This document shows positions 30,135-39,961 of a stretch of 64,000 nucleotides of DNA, piece after piece. Below the pieces are notes generated by a model, which worked only from the letters and a program-made list of their open reading frames with translations, searched no databases and was not told the origin of the DNA. Where the stretch lies: NCBI RefSeq assembly GCF_012273655.1, contig NZ_JAAWWP010000002.1, positions 504,017 to 568,016 on the forward strand, read 5' to 3'. Each line of letters opens with the position of its first letter. The first letter of the stretch is position 1. This DNA is from Streptomyces physcomitrii. Lineage in GTDB: Bacteria > Actinomycetota > Actinomycetes > Streptomycetales > Streptomycetaceae. The translations under genes were made by a program, and so were the position numbers.

Positions 30135-30974
30135 TCAGGCCAGGGCGGCCGGGGGCGGACCCCGCCGGGGACAGGAACGGGCGAGCAGGACGCCGAAGCG
30201 GATGCCGCGCGGCGCGGGGAAGCGCCGGTGCGCCCTCGGCGGGAGCGCGGGCAGCGGCGGCACCACGAGCCGGAGCAGCCGGGCGAGGACCAGGGCGGCG
30301 AGGCGGCGGAGCAGGCGTTCGCCGTAGAGCACGCAGGCCACGCTCGCGAGCGTGGCGAGGGCGTGCGCCAGGGTCATCCCCGTCATCGCGGCCATCGCAT
30401 GGGCCTCGGCCCCGGAGCCGGACACCGGCCCGTCCGCGAGCCCGGCCCCGGAGCCGCCCATGCCGTGCCCGCTCAGGGAGTGACCGCCCGTCGCGGAGCC
30501 GTCCATGGCGTGGCCGCTCATGGAATGCCCGCCCATGGAGTGCCCGCTCATCGCGTGACCGTCCATGGCATGCCCGGTCATCCCCTGGCCGCTGGTCCCA
30601 GGGCCGCCCGTGCCGTGGCCAGTTGCCGCGTGACCGCTCAGGGCAGGGCCGCCGGCGCCATGACCGCCCGCGCGGTCGCCCGCCGGGGCCGGGTGCCCCG
30701 CGTGGCCGCTGCCCGCCGCCAGGTGGTGGAAGGCGAGGTGCAGGGCGAACTGGGTGGCGCCGAGGGTGACGGTGGCCGCGGTGAAGCGGGGGCGGCGGCC
30801 GTCGAGGAGCGCGGTGCCGCCCGCGGTGAGCAGGACCAGCACGAGGGCGAGCGGGACCGCGCCGGGCAGTTCCCCGCCCGCGCTGACGTGGCCGAGGGCG
30901 CCCAGGGCCAGGCAGGCAAGAGCGAACAGCAGCCCCCGCAGGGCCCGTTTCGCCACAGGTGCCGGTCCGCGCAT
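30135..30974 (-). CDS. Membrane protein with His/Met-rich metal-binding-type loop
   Basis: 279 residues. Three hydrophobic helices (ALRGLLFALACLALGALG, PLALVLVLLTAGGTALL, FTAATVTLGATQFALHLAF) are followed by ~100 residues dominated by His, Met, Gly and Ser repeats (GHAMDGHAMSGHSMGGHSMS and variants), then a helix pair (GMTLAHALATLASVACVLYG) and a Pro/Arg-rich tail. His-x-Met-x repeats are typical of copper- or silver-binding proteins. It lies directly upstream of the PepSY gene, same strand, 212 bp apart; the two may form a metal-uptake or reductase unit (inference). Confidence 0.85.
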   Translation of the reverse strand: MRGPAPVAKRALRGLLFALACLALGALGHVSAGGELPGAVPLALVLVLLTAGGTALLDGRRPRFTAATVTLGATQFALHLAFHHLAAGSGHAGHPAPAGDRAGGHGAGGPALSGHAATGHGTGGPGTSGQGMTGHAMDGHAMSGHSMGGHSMSGHAMDGSATGGHSLSGHGMGGSGAGLADGPVSGSGAEAHAMAAMTGMTLAHALATLASVACVLYGERLLRRLAALVLARLLRLVVPPLPALPPRAHRRFPAPRGIRFGVLLARSCPRRGPPPAALA

Positions 30975-31641
30975 CCGCTCAACCTATCCGCGTACCGCAC
31001 GCCCCGATCGGTCGCCCCGGGCGACCACCACTCCGGCCCGCACCCCGACGGCCGCCCCGGCCGCAGCTCCGGCCCTCACCTCGACGGCCACTTCGGCCGC
31101 TGCTCCGGACCCGCACCCCGACCGCCACCCCAACCGCCGCGCGCCGAACAGCCCTGGCGGCCCGGCCCTCGCCGTCGCCGTCGCCCCGGGATCCTGCACG
31201 GGCTCGTGCAGCCGCACCACTCGTACGGCTCGTACAGCCCGTACGGCCCCACGTTCCCGTACGACCCCACGTACCCGTACGACCCCGTTCTCTCGAAGTC
31301 CCGTACGCCCTCCCCGAGTTCCCGGTCCCCAAGCATCCACGCCCGCCGATCCCGAGTTTCCGTACGCCGCACCCATCACTCGCATCTGCAAAGAGAACCC
31401 ACGGACAACGACCCGCCCCACACCTCACCCCACCCCTCCCTCAACCCCTGTCCCCAGCACACTTTCGCTGCTCTCCGCAGGGCTCTACCCTCAGCTTTCG
31501 GGTCATCACGCGCTCCCTTAGAGTGAGCGGACGGTGCTCACCGGGAGGACCGGCACACGTCACGAACGGGAACCAGGCGCGCCCCGCCCGCCGTCAGGGC
31601 GCCCGGCGGATTCCCGGCCGAGCCGAGCAGCAGGGAGAGGC
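30975..31641. other. Gene-free interval, Pro/Thr-codon-like low-complexity DNA
   Basis: Open frames exist on both strands, but their translations are Arg/Pro/Thr low complexity without domain character. The stretch 31215-31300 repeats CGTACGGC, CGTACGAC and CCCGTACG units. A -10-like TTAGAG near 31518 precedes the NmrA-type gene. It probably holds the divergent promoters of the His/Met-rich gene and the reductase. Confidence 0.45.
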
Positions 31642-32568
31642 ATGAGCCTGGTCGTCACCGGAGCAACCGGCCGTTTCGGACGGCACGTCATCGAGGCGCT
31701 CTCCGCGCGGGTACCGGCGGAGGGCATCGCCGCCGTGGTGCGCGACCGGGCCAGGGCCGCCGATCTGCGGGCCCGTGGCATCGACGTACGGCTCGCCGAC
31801 TACGACCGTCCGGACACCCTCAAGGGGGCCTTCGCCGCCGGGGACCGGGTGCTCTTCGTCTCCGGCAACGAGGCGGGGCGCCGGGTGCCGCAGCACCGGG
31901 CGGTGGTCGAGGCGGCCCGGCACGCGGGGGTGGCGCTGCTCGCGTACACCGGTGTCCTCGGCGGGCCGAAGGCCGACTTCCTGCTCGCGGCCGAGCACAA
32001 GGCGACCGAGCAGGCGATCCTGGAGTCCTCGCTGCCGTACGTCTTCCTGCGCAACGGCTGGTACCACGAGAACTACACCGAGAACCTCGCCCCGGTGCTG
32101 CGGCAGGGCTATGTGATGGCCTCGGCCGGGAACGGCCGGGTGGCCTCGGCCGCGCGGGCGGACTACGCGGCAGCGGCCGCGGCGGTGCTGACCGGCGAGG
32201 GGCACGAGGAGCGGGCCTACGAGCTGAGCGGGGACACCGCGTGGAGCTTCCCGGAGTTCGCGGCCGAGGTGGCGCGCCAGTCGGGCCGGGAGGTGGGCTA
32301 CCGCGACCTCTCCCCGCAGGAGCATCTGCGGATGCTGGCCGAGCACGGGGTGCCGGAGCAGATGTCCGAGGTGCTCGTCGATGTGGACGGCGCCGTGAAA
32401 CGCGGCCTCCTCTCCGCCACCACCGGCGAACTCGCCCAGCTCATCGGGCGCCCCACCACCCCCCTCTCCGCCGCGGTCGCCGCCTCGCTGGACGGACCGG
32501 CGGCGACCGGGAGCACGCCCTCCCGGCACGGATCTCCGGAGCCGGAGGTCCCGGCGGCGCGGGGTTAG
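31642..32568 (+). CDS. NmrA-type NAD(P)-binding reductase (QOR2-like)
   Basis: ATG 31642 behind GGGAGAGG; 308 residues. The N-terminal Rossmann motif is LVVTGATGRFGRHVIEALSA. The HKATEQAILESSLPYVFLRN-type helix and YHENYTENL follow the atypical-SDR/QOR2 pattern, whose best-known member reduces quinones with NADPH. About 25 residues of Pro/Ser-rich tail end the protein. It stands alone. Confidence 0.88.
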   Translation: MSLVVTGATGRFGRHVIEALSARVPAEGIAAVVRDRARAADLRARGIDVRLADYDRPDTLKGAFAAGDRVLFVSGNEAGRRVPQHRAVVEAARHAGVALLAYTGVLGGPKADFLLAAEHKATEQAILESSLPYVFLRNGWYHENYTENLAPVLRQGYVMASAGNGRVASAARADYAAAAAAVLTGEGHEERAYELSGDTAWSFPEFAAEVARQSGREVGYRDLSPQEHLRMLAEHGVPEQMSEVLVDVDGAVKRGLLSATTGELAQLIGRPTTPLSAAVAASLDGPAATGSTPSRHGSPEPEVPAARG

Positions 32569-32767
32569 GGCCCTCTTCTCAGCTCACGTCGCCTCGGACC
32601 ACGTCGTCCCGGCTCAGGCAGGGAACGCGGCGGGGCGGGCGAAAGGCCGTGAGGCCCGGCCGGCGGATCACGGACCGAGCCGGGGCCGGACCCGAGCCGG
32701 ACCCGGGCCGAGACCCGGCGCCCCCACCCTGTTGCCCGCCCCCGGCAGGCAGTGCTGGAGTCGGCGG

Positions 32768-33508
32768 GTGAACAGCATCCCCGCCAACCGGCGGCTCTGG
32801 AACCGGATCAGCCGCGCCTACCAGCAGGAGCACGACCCGCACATCGGCGCCGCACCCCGGCTGTGGGGGATGTACGCCCTCCCCGACGCCCAGCTGCACG
32901 CCATGGGCGAGGTCACCGGCAGGCGCGTCCTCGAACTCGGCTGCGGCGCCGGCCAGTGGTCCAGGGCGCTCGCCGCCGAGGGCGCCACCGTGGTCGGGCT
33001 CGACCTGTCCGAAGCCCAACTCGCCGCGGCGGCCGAGGCGATGGGGACGGTCCGCCACCCGCTGGTGCAAGGCGCCGCCGAACAGCTGCCCTTCGCCGCC
33101 GACAGCTTCGACCTGGTGTTCTGCGACTTCGGCGGGCTCAGCTGGGCGCCTCCGCACCTGGCCGTCCCGGAGGCCGCACGCGTCCTGGGCCCGGGCGGGC
33201 GGCTGGTGTTCAACGTCGCCAGCCCCTGGTTCGAGGCCTGCTACGACGAGGCCGCCGCCCGTGTGACCACGACGCTGCGGCAGGACTACTTCGGGCTGGA
33301 CACCATCGCCGAGGGCGACGGCGCGACCAGCTATCAGCTCACCTACGGCGACTGGGTCAGGGTCCTGCGCGGCGCGGGTCTGGTCATCGACGACCTCATC
33401 GAGCCGCGGCCCGGACCCGGTACCCCCAACGGCTACAACGAGACCGACCCGCCCGACTGGGCACACCGCTGGCCCGCGGAACTGCTGTGGGTGACCCACA
33501 AACCGTAG
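32768..33508 (+). CDS. Class I SAM-dependent methyltransferase
   Basis: GTG 32768 (MNSIPANRRLWNRISRAYQQ as translated) gives 246 residues; CTGGAG lies about 9 nt upstream. Motif I is VLELGCGAGQWSRALA, the acidic loop VVGLDLSEAQL, motif II FDLVFCDFGGLSW and motif III LGPGGRLVFNV, all in order. The C-terminal DDLIEPRPGPGTPN segment resembles ubiquinone/menaquinone- or small-molecule methyltransferases. The substrate cannot be read from the sequence. Confidence 0.9.
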   Translation: MNSIPANRRLWNRISRAYQQEHDPHIGAAPRLWGMYALPDAQLHAMGEVTGRRVLELGCGAGQWSRALAAEGATVVGLDLSEAQLAAAAEAMGTVRHPLVQGAAEQLPFAADSFDLVFCDFGGLSWAPPHLAVPEAARVLGPGGRLVFNVASPWFEACYDEAAARVTTTLRQDYFGLDTIAEGDGATSYQLTYGDWVRVLRGAGLVIDDLIEPRPGPGTPNGYNETDPPDWAHRWPAELLWVTHKP

Positions 33509-33567
33509 GTTCCGCCGGGCACGGGCGTGCGGGTCTGCCCTCGCCGGGCGGGCCCCGCTCCCGCCGC

Positions 33568-34215
33568 CTACTCCTCCCAGTCGGTCTCGTAGTAGCGGAC
33601 GCGTTCGTCCTCGCCGCTCCAGCGCATGCCCGCCGCCCGCATCACGCGCTGGGAGGCGAGGTTGGCGAGGTCGGCGTCGCCCTTGACGCAGCTCAGGCCG
33701 CGGGCCCGGGCGAAGGCGAGGAGGGCGCGCAGGGCCTCGGTGGCATAGCCCCGGCCGCGGGCGGAGGGGACGAGGGCGTAGCCGATGGTGGTGGTGCCCT
33801 CCTCGTCCGGCGGGCGGTTGAAGCCGAGTCCGCCGATGGCGAGGCCGTCGGAGCGGCGGCGGATCTCGTAGGCGCCGAAGGGCTGTGGATCGCCCTTGAT
33901 CAGGCAGGCGTTGACGAAGTCGGCGGCGCCCTCCACGTCCATCGGCGCCGGGTAGCCGGGCGCCCAGTGGTCGTCGGGGCCCGGCTTCCCGGACACGACA
34001 CGGCGGGCCTCGGCGAGCGTCAGGGGGTGGAGCACGAGGCGTTCGGTCACGAAGTCGTCGAAGTCGCCGTGTTCGTCGCAGTCGTCTTCCTCGCGGCCTT
34101 CACATGCCCCGCGCTCCTCACCCCTTTCGCGCCTTTCGTGCTTTTCGTACGACACGAGATGGGCGCCGTCGTCCTCGCCCGGGGCCGCCTTCCGCGCGGC
34201 GTCGAGATCGTCCAT
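33568..34215 (-). CDS. GNAT-family acetyltransferase (RimJ/RimL-like)
   Basis: The ATG at 34213-34215 is chosen because AAAGAGGAG lies 9 nt upstream; 215 residues. A charged ~50-residue N-terminus (ERREKGEE-type) precedes the domain, which begins TERLVLHPLTLAEARRVVSG. The acetyl-CoA loop VPSARGRGYATEALRALLAF matches Q/R-x-x-G-x-G/A. The C-terminal LANLASQRVMRAAGMRWSGE is the usual 'N-x-x-S-x-R-V-x-E-K-x-G' strand. Substrate unknown. Confidence 0.9.
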   Translation of the reverse strand: MDDLDAARKAAPGEDDGAHLVSYEKHERRERGEERGACEGREEDDCDEHGDFDDFVTERLVLHPLTLAEARRVVSGKPGPDDHWAPGYPAPMDVEGAADFVNACLIKGDPQPFGAYEIRRRSDGLAIGGLGFNRPPDEEGTTTIGYALVPSARGRGYATEALRALLAFARARGLSCVKGDADLANLASQRVMRAAGMRWSGEDERVRYYETDWEE

Positions 34216-34375
34216 GCGGTCATGCTCCTCTTTCGTCAACTGCCCCTGAAACGCGGGGTGTTGACGAACCGTTCCCCTCGCGCCGGGACGGGCCCGGGGG
34301 CCGCGGGGGCGGGCGGCTGTGAAAGGAGTGAACGCCTCGGTGGCCCCTGTTCACAGCTTTTGACAGGGCGGCTGA

Positions 34376-35440
<1,065 letters not shown>

Positions 35441-35447
35441 GCCCCGG

Positions 35448-35484
35448 CCGGTCCGGCCCGCCCACCCGGGCGCGGCCGGACCGG
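35448..35484 (+). terminator. Terminator after the M28 aminopeptidase
   Basis: 11-bp perfect arms (35448-35458, 35474-35484; CCGGTCCGGCC and complement) 8 bp after the stop codon. Confidence 0.7.
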
Positions 35485-35665
35485 TGGCTCACCCTCGACC
35501 CCCGCCCCGGCCGGACCGGCGGCTCACGCCGACTCCCGCCCCCGCCAGGCCTACTGGCCCCCAAGTCCCTCTCCCCCGCGGGCCGGCGGCGCGCACCCGC
35601 ACTCGCGCCGCCGCCGGGGATCTCCCTCAGCCGATGACCGGGGACGTCCCCGGGGGCCCGGGAAT

Positions 35666-35716
35666 GACGGCGACTGCATGCATGTTCATAACTTGCACAT
35701 GCATGCAGTCGCCGTC
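35666..35716. promoter_or_regulatory. Perfect 20-bp-arm palindrome upstream of a reductase gene
   Basis: Arms 35666-35685 and 35697-35716 are exact complements around an 11-nt A/T-rich loop (TCATAACTTGC). The inner parts, TGCATGCATG and its complement, are A/T-richer than the surroundings. Located 67 bp before the flavodoxin-fold reductase, it resembles a MarR/HxlR-type operator overlapping a promoter more than a GC-rich terminator. Confidence 0.65.
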
Positions 35717-35782
35717 GCCTTTCCGGCCCCGGACCCACCCGGCGCCCGGACCCGCGGCGGCCCCCGACCCCGGAGGGCCCCG

Positions 35783-36367
35783 ATGACCCGCTCCTTCCTC
35801 TTCGTCCTGGGCAGCACCCGCAGCGGCGGCAACACCGAACTGCTCGCCCGCGAGGCGGCGGCCCAACTCCCCCCGGGCACCCGGCAGCAGTGGATCGACC
35901 TCGCCGAGCATCCCCTGCGCGACTTCGCCGACCTGCGGCACGACAGCGACCACGTACGCCCCACCGAGGGCCCCGAGGCCCTGCTGCTCGACGCCACCCT
36001 GGCGGCCACCGACCTGGTGATCGCCTCCCCGCTGTACTGGTACTCGGTCTCCTGGCTCACCAAGCGCTACCTGGACCACTGGTCGGGCTGGCTGCGCACC
36101 CCCGGAGTCGACTTCAAGGCCACCCTCGCGGGCCGGAACCTGTGGGGCGTCAGCGCCCTCGCGCACACCGAAGAGGTGGTCGCCGATCCGCTGACCGGCA
36201 CCCTGCGCAACTCCGCCGCCTATCTGGGCATGCGCTTCGGCGGCGTCCTGCTCGGCAACGGCAGCAAGCCCGGCGACGTCCTCGCCGACACCGCCGCGCT
36301 CACCCGCGCCAAGACCTTCTTCGCCCGCGAACCGGAGCCCGCCCGCTTCGCCTACCAGGAGGCCTGA
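35783..36367 (+). CDS. NAD(P)H-dependent FMN reductase-like flavodoxin-fold protein
   Basis: ATG 35783 with CGGAGGG ~7 nt upstream; 194 residues. N-terminal FLFVLGSTRSGGNTELLARE is the FMN phosphate loop of WrbA/MdaB-like reductases. The SPLYWYSVSWLTKRYLDHWS motif follows, with the ASPLYW flavin-contact turn. It is cytosolic. A perfect palindrome just upstream suggests inducible control, as for quinone or azo reductases governed by HxlR/MarR regulators, though no regulator gene adjoins. Confidence 0.88.
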   Translation: MTRSFLFVLGSTRSGGNTELLAREAAAQLPPGTRQQWIDLAEHPLRDFADLRHDSDHVRPTEGPEALLLDATLAATDLVIASPLYWYSVSWLTKRYLDHWSGWLRTPGVDFKATLAGRNLWGVSALAHTEEVVADPLTGTLRNSAAYLGMRFGGVLLGNGSKPGDVLADTAALTRAKTFFAREPEPARFAYQEA

Positions 36368-36386
36368 GGGGCACGGGAGGCCGCCC

Positions 36387-37289
36387 TCAGGCCGTGATGT
36401 CCTTGGTGGTGAACCGGGCCCAGGCCGCCGAGCCGAAGACCGCCGCGTACACCGCCTGGAGGCCGAGGTTCCTGGTGATCTCGTCCCAGTAGACGGGCTC
36501 GCGCATCAGATCGGCGAAGGACAGCCAGTAGTGCGAGAAGAAGTACGGCTGCACGGCGTGGAGTTGGGGGATCTGGTCGAGGATCTGGACGGTGATCAGC
36601 AGGCCCACGGTGGTCGCCATGGCGGCGATGCCGCTGCTGGTCAGGGTCGACAGGAAGAGGCCGATCGCGGCCACGCCGACCAGCGAGGCGGCGACCACCA
36701 GGGCGATGAGCAGGGCCCGTTCGAGCCCCTCGCCGAAGCCGATCCGGGTGCCGGAGATGGTGGTCAGCTCCCCCATCGGGAAGAGCGCGGCGCCCACCGC
36801 GAGCGCCGAGAGGGCGACCACCAGGGTGGCGGCCAGGCAGAAGACCAGCGTGGTCGCGTACTTGGTGAGCAGCAGGCGGGTGCGGCCCGCGGGGGCGACG
36901 AGGAGGTAGCGCAGGGTGCCGGCGTTCGCCTCGCCCGCGAGCGCGTCCCCGGCGATCACGCCGACCGCCATCGGCAGGAAGAAGGGCAGGGTCGCGGCGA
37001 GCGCGGTGAAGACCAGGAAGAGGCCGTTGTTGGTGACCTGCGAGATGAAGGCGGGCCCGGCCTCCTCGCCACCGCCGCCGCCCCCGCCGAGGGAGCCGCC
37101 GTCCGCGGTCTCCACCTTCACCGCGATGCCGAAGAGGACCGGTACCGCCGCGAGCACGCCGAGCAGGGCGAGGGTGCGCCAGCGCCGGAAGGTGGTCAGG
37201 AGTTCGCTGCGCAGCAGCCCGCCGGGGCGGCGCCGCGCGGGAGCCCTCCCGGGCGCGGTGCCCGCCGCCGGTGCCTCAGCCCGCGACAT
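36387..37289 (-). CDS. ABC transporter permease (ABC-2 type)
   Basis: 300 residues; start overlaps the ATPase end by 14 nt. Six hydrophobic segments (LALLGVLAAVPVLFGIAV, FLVFTALAATLPFFLPMAVG, LVFCLAATLVVALSALAVG, ALLIALVVAASLVGVAAIGL and others) and the GDALAGEANAGTLRYLL motif of NatB/ABC-2 exporters. A poly-Gly/Glu loop (GGGGGGGEEAG) follows the first helix. Substrate unknown. Confidence 0.92.
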   Translation of the reverse strand: MSRAEAPAAGTAPGRAPARRRPGGLLRSELLTTFRRWRTLALLGVLAAVPVLFGIAVKVETADGGSLGGGGGGGEEAGPAFISQVTNNGLFLVFTALAATLPFFLPMAVGVIAGDALAGEANAGTLRYLLVAPAGRTRLLLTKYATTLVFCLAATLVVALSALAVGAALFPMGELTTISGTRIGFGEGLERALLIALVVAASLVGVAAIGLFLSTLTSSGIAAMATTVGLLITVQILDQIPQLHAVQPYFFSHYWLSFADLMREPVYWDEITRNLGLQAVYAAVFGSAAWARFTTKDITA

Positions 37290-38298
37290 CGAAGCCCTCC
37301 CCGGTCAGTGCCACGAACGCGTCCTCCAGGGTGCCGCGTTCGAGGCCGAAGCCGCGCACCCGCACCCCCGCGGCGACCAGCGCCGCGTTCACCTCGGCGA
37401 GGTCCCGGCCCGGCGGCTCGCCGCTGACCCGGTCCCCGGCGGTGACCAGATCGCCCACGCCCTGCTCCTTCAGGACCCGGGCGGCGTCCGCGGTGTCCGG
37501 GGTGGTGACGGTGAGCCTGCCGCGGGCGCGGGCGGCGAGTTCGGCGACCGGGCCCTGGGTGAGCAGCCGCCCCTGGGCCATCACCGCGGCGTGCGTGCAG
37601 ACCTGCTCGATCTCGTCGAGCAGATGCGAGGAGAGGAAGACGGTGGTGCCCTCGGCCGCCAGCTCCCGTACCAGGGAACGGATCTCGCGCATGCCCTGCG
37701 GGTCCAGGCCGTTGGTCGGCTCGTCCAGGACGAGCAGCCGGCGCGGCTGGAGCAGCGCCGCGGCGAGGCCGAGCCGCTGCTTCATGCCGAGCGAGTACGC
37801 CTTGGCCTTCTTGCCCGCGGCCGAGGCGAGGCCGACGCGTTCCAGGGCGGCGCCGACCCGCGCCCGGCGGGTGCGCCCCTCGGCGGTCGGGTCGGCGGCG
37901 TCGTAGCGCATCAGGTTCTCGCGGCCGGAGAGGAAACCGTAGAGCGCGGGGCCCTCGATCAGGGCGCCGACCTGGGGCAGTACGGCGCGCGCGGATTCGG
38001 GCATGGGGCGGCCGAGGACCCGGGCCGCGCCGGAGGTGGGGGCGATCAGGCCCATGAGCATGCGGATGGTGGTGGTCTTGCCCGAGCCGTTCGGGCCGAG
38101 GAAGCCGAAGACGCTGGCGGCCGGGACGCTCAGATCGAGCCCGTCCACGGCGAGTTGGCCGCCCCGGAAGCGCTTGGTGAGGGCGCGCGTGGCGATGACC
38201 GCGTCCTCGTCCTCGCCCCTGGCGCCGCCCTCGTCCAAGCCCCCGTCCACACCCCTGCCGACGGCCTTGTCCTCGTCGGCGGACGGTCCTCGGTCCAT
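37276..38298 (-). CDS. ABC transporter ATP-binding protein (drug/antibiotic-type)
   Basis: The ATG at 38296-38298 follows GGGGGAG; 340 residues. Walker A is GPNGSGKTT, Q-loop near VLPQVGALIEGP, signature YSLGMKQRLGLA (SLGMK in place of SGG), Walker B LLVLDEPTNGLDP, H-loop FLSSHLLDE. The C-terminal ~90 residues are the CcmA/NatA-type extension ending LEDAFVALTGEG. About 30 acidic residues precede the domain. It forms an exporter with the overlapping permease. Confidence 0.95.
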   Translation of the reverse strand: MDRGPSADEDKAVGRGVDGGLDEGGARGEDEDAVIATRALTKRFRGGQLAVDGLDLSVPAASVFGFLGPNGSGKTTTIRMLMGLIAPTSGAARVLGRPMPESARAVLPQVGALIEGPALYGFLSGRENLMRYDAADPTAEGRTRRARVGAALERVGLASAAGKKAKAYSLGMKQRLGLAAALLQPRRLLVLDEPTNGLDPQGMREIRSLVRELAAEGTTVFLSSHLLDEIEQVCTHAAVMAQGRLLTQGPVAELAARARGRLTVTTPDTADAARVLKEQGVGDLVTAGDRVSGEPPGRDLAEVNAALVAAGVRVRGFGLERGTLEDAFVALTGEGFDVAG

Positions 38299-38388
38299 GT
38301 CTCCCCCGGGATCTGCCAGGCGGTGCGCTGCGAATGCGGCGGTGTGCTGCGCTGATACGCCTCCAGCCAAGCACACCCCGCCGCGCGC

Positions 38389-38417
38389 GAGCGGCCCCGC
38401 ACGGTGCGGGGCCGCTC
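38389..38417 (-). terminator. Terminator between the LolA-like gene and the ABC operon
   Basis: 12-bp perfect arms (38389-38400, 38406-38417; GAGCGGCCCCGC and complement) with a 5-nt loop, directly after the LolA-like stop in transcription direction. Confidence 0.75.
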
Positions 38418-38464
38418 AGGAACTGCGGGCGCCCGGCGCGGAAGGCACCGGGCGCCGGGTGCCG

Positions 38465-39709
38465 CTACTTCGCCGACTCGGCCGCCTTCACCAGCGCGTC
38501 CTTGGTGACGGCACCGGCGTAGACCGTGCCGTCGTCGGTGATCAGGGCGTTGACGAGGCGGGTGGAGAAGACCCGGCCGGTGCCGAAGTCGCCCTTCACC
38601 TTGTCGCCGAAGGCGTCGAGCAGGGAGGCGGCCTCCGGCGGCAGGTCCCCGGAGCCGGCGTCCGGCAGGCCCTGGCCGCCCGGCACCTCGAAGCGGGCGA
38701 TGCTGCTCCAGCCCTCGCCGAGGATCTCCGGCGCCGCGAGGTCCCCGGCGCCCGGCTGCTTGCCGGGGCCGCGCGGCACGTCCTTGCCGCGGGCCTCCTT
38801 CGCGGCGTCCTCGGCCTCGGTGACCTTGGTGCCCTTGGCGGGCCGGTAGTCGAAGAGGGAGGCGGCCGGCTTGCCGAAGTCGACCTTGGTGTACCCGGCT
38901 TCGACGACCGCGGCGCCGCCGCCCGCCGGGGTCAGGGTGGCCTTGAGCGGGGTGCCGGTCTTGGCGTCGACCGCGAAGGTGACCGCGCCGACCGTGCTGC
39001 CCTCGCCCTTGGGCTTCACCACCAGCTTGTAGGCGTCCCGTCCGGCGACCTGCATGGTGCCCTCGGCGGTGACCGAGGTGGTCTCCTCGGAGGCCTTGAG
39101 GACCTCCTTCGCGAACTCGCCCGGGGTCGCGGGGACGTCCTTCGGCAGCCCGCCCCGGTGCTCCGCCCCGCCGCCGTCGCCGTGCTTGCCGTCCTCGGTG
39201 GCGTGGAAGGCCTCGTCGGAGGCGCTGTCGTAGGCCCAGACCTCGTCGCCGTTGTGGATCAGGCTGTACTCGGCGGCGTCGTCCAGGATCGACAGGCGCT
39301 GCTTCTCGGGGCCGTCGGCGGCGACCCGCAGGGTGTGGGTGCCGGAGGCGAGTTCCGTCAGGCGGGACTTCGGGTCGGCGGCGCCGCCCTCGCCCTGCTC
39401 GCCGCGCGGGGAGGCCATGCCGCCCGCGAGCCCGCCGAGGTCCGGCAGGCCGAGGTCGGTGCTGATCTTCACGGTGCCGGACAGCCGCTGGGTGTCCGAG
39501 GCGGCGATCTTCTCGATGAGTTCCTGCGCGCTGAGCTCCGGCAGGTCGGGGTCCCCGGAGTCGGCGAGCGCCGGGACCAGCCCGATGGTCGCCGCCGCGA
39601 GACCGAGGACCACGACCGGGACGGCGTAGCGCGCGGCCTTCTTGCGCCCGCGCGCGGCCGCGGCCCGCTCGGCGGCCTCGGTGTCGGTACCGGATTCGTA
39701 CGGTGCCAT
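38465..39709 (-). CDS. LolA/RseB-like membrane-anchored protein
   Basis: The ATG at 39707-39709 has GGAGG ~10 nt upstream; 414 residues. A charged N-terminus and one helix (YAVPVVVLGLAAATIGLVPA) export and anchor it. The domain has beta-sheet features of LolA/MucB (LSGTVKISTDLG, YSLIHNGDEVWAYDS, DAYKLVVKPKGEGSTVG, VTFAVDAKTGTPLKATLTPA). Actinobacteria lack the Lol pathway, so it is more likely an RseB-like sensor or lipid-binding protein. It precedes an ABC exporter on the same strand but a terminator separates them. Confidence 0.85.
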   Translation of the reverse strand: MAPYESGTDTEAAERAAAARGRKKAARYAVPVVVLGLAAATIGLVPALADSGDPDLPELSAQELIEKIAASDTQRLSGTVKISTDLGLPDLGGLAGGMASPRGEQGEGGAADPKSRLTELASGTHTLRVAADGPEKQRLSILDDAAEYSLIHNGDEVWAYDSASDEAFHATEDGKHGDGGGAEHRGGLPKDVPATPGEFAKEVLKASEETTSVTAEGTMQVAGRDAYKLVVKPKGEGSTVGAVTFAVDAKTGTPLKATLTPAGGGAAVVEAGYTKVDFGKPAASLFDYRPAKGTKVTEAEDAAKEARGKDVPRGPGKQPGAGDLAAPEILGEGWSSIARFEVPGGQGLPDAGSGDLPPEAASLLDAFGDKVKGDFGTGRVFSTRLVNALITDDGTVYAGAVTKDALVKAAESAK

Positions 39710-39890
39710 GTGTGCCCTACCTCCGTGTCGGCGGCGGCCTGTGCATCCAATGTGCCCTCGATCCACCCCGGGCCGCCAGTCTCACCCGCGATCGGTGAGG
39801 AGTGGTCTGCCTCCATCTGACCAAAACCGCGGCCCCGGGGCGTCCCCCCTCGGAAGCAACTCCGCGTACCTCTGCGGGATGACGGAACCG

Positions 39891-39928
39891 GGCGGCGCCT
39901 TCCGGGTCCCGTAGGGGAAGGCGCCGCC
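39891..39928 (-). terminator. Terminator after conservon 1 / P450 operon
   Basis: 13-bp perfect arms (39891-39903, 39916-39928; GGCGGCGCCTTCC and complement), 34 bp after the stop of the last P450. Confidence 0.8.
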
Positions 39929-39961
39929 GGGCGGTGCGCGGTGACGGGCGCGCGTACGGAT

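Noticed and set aside
30984..31421. Minus-strand frame of 145 codons between the His/Met gene and the NmrA-type gene
   Set aside because: Val/Arg/Gly low complexity without a ribosome site or recognisable domain; overlaps equally open frames on the other strand.
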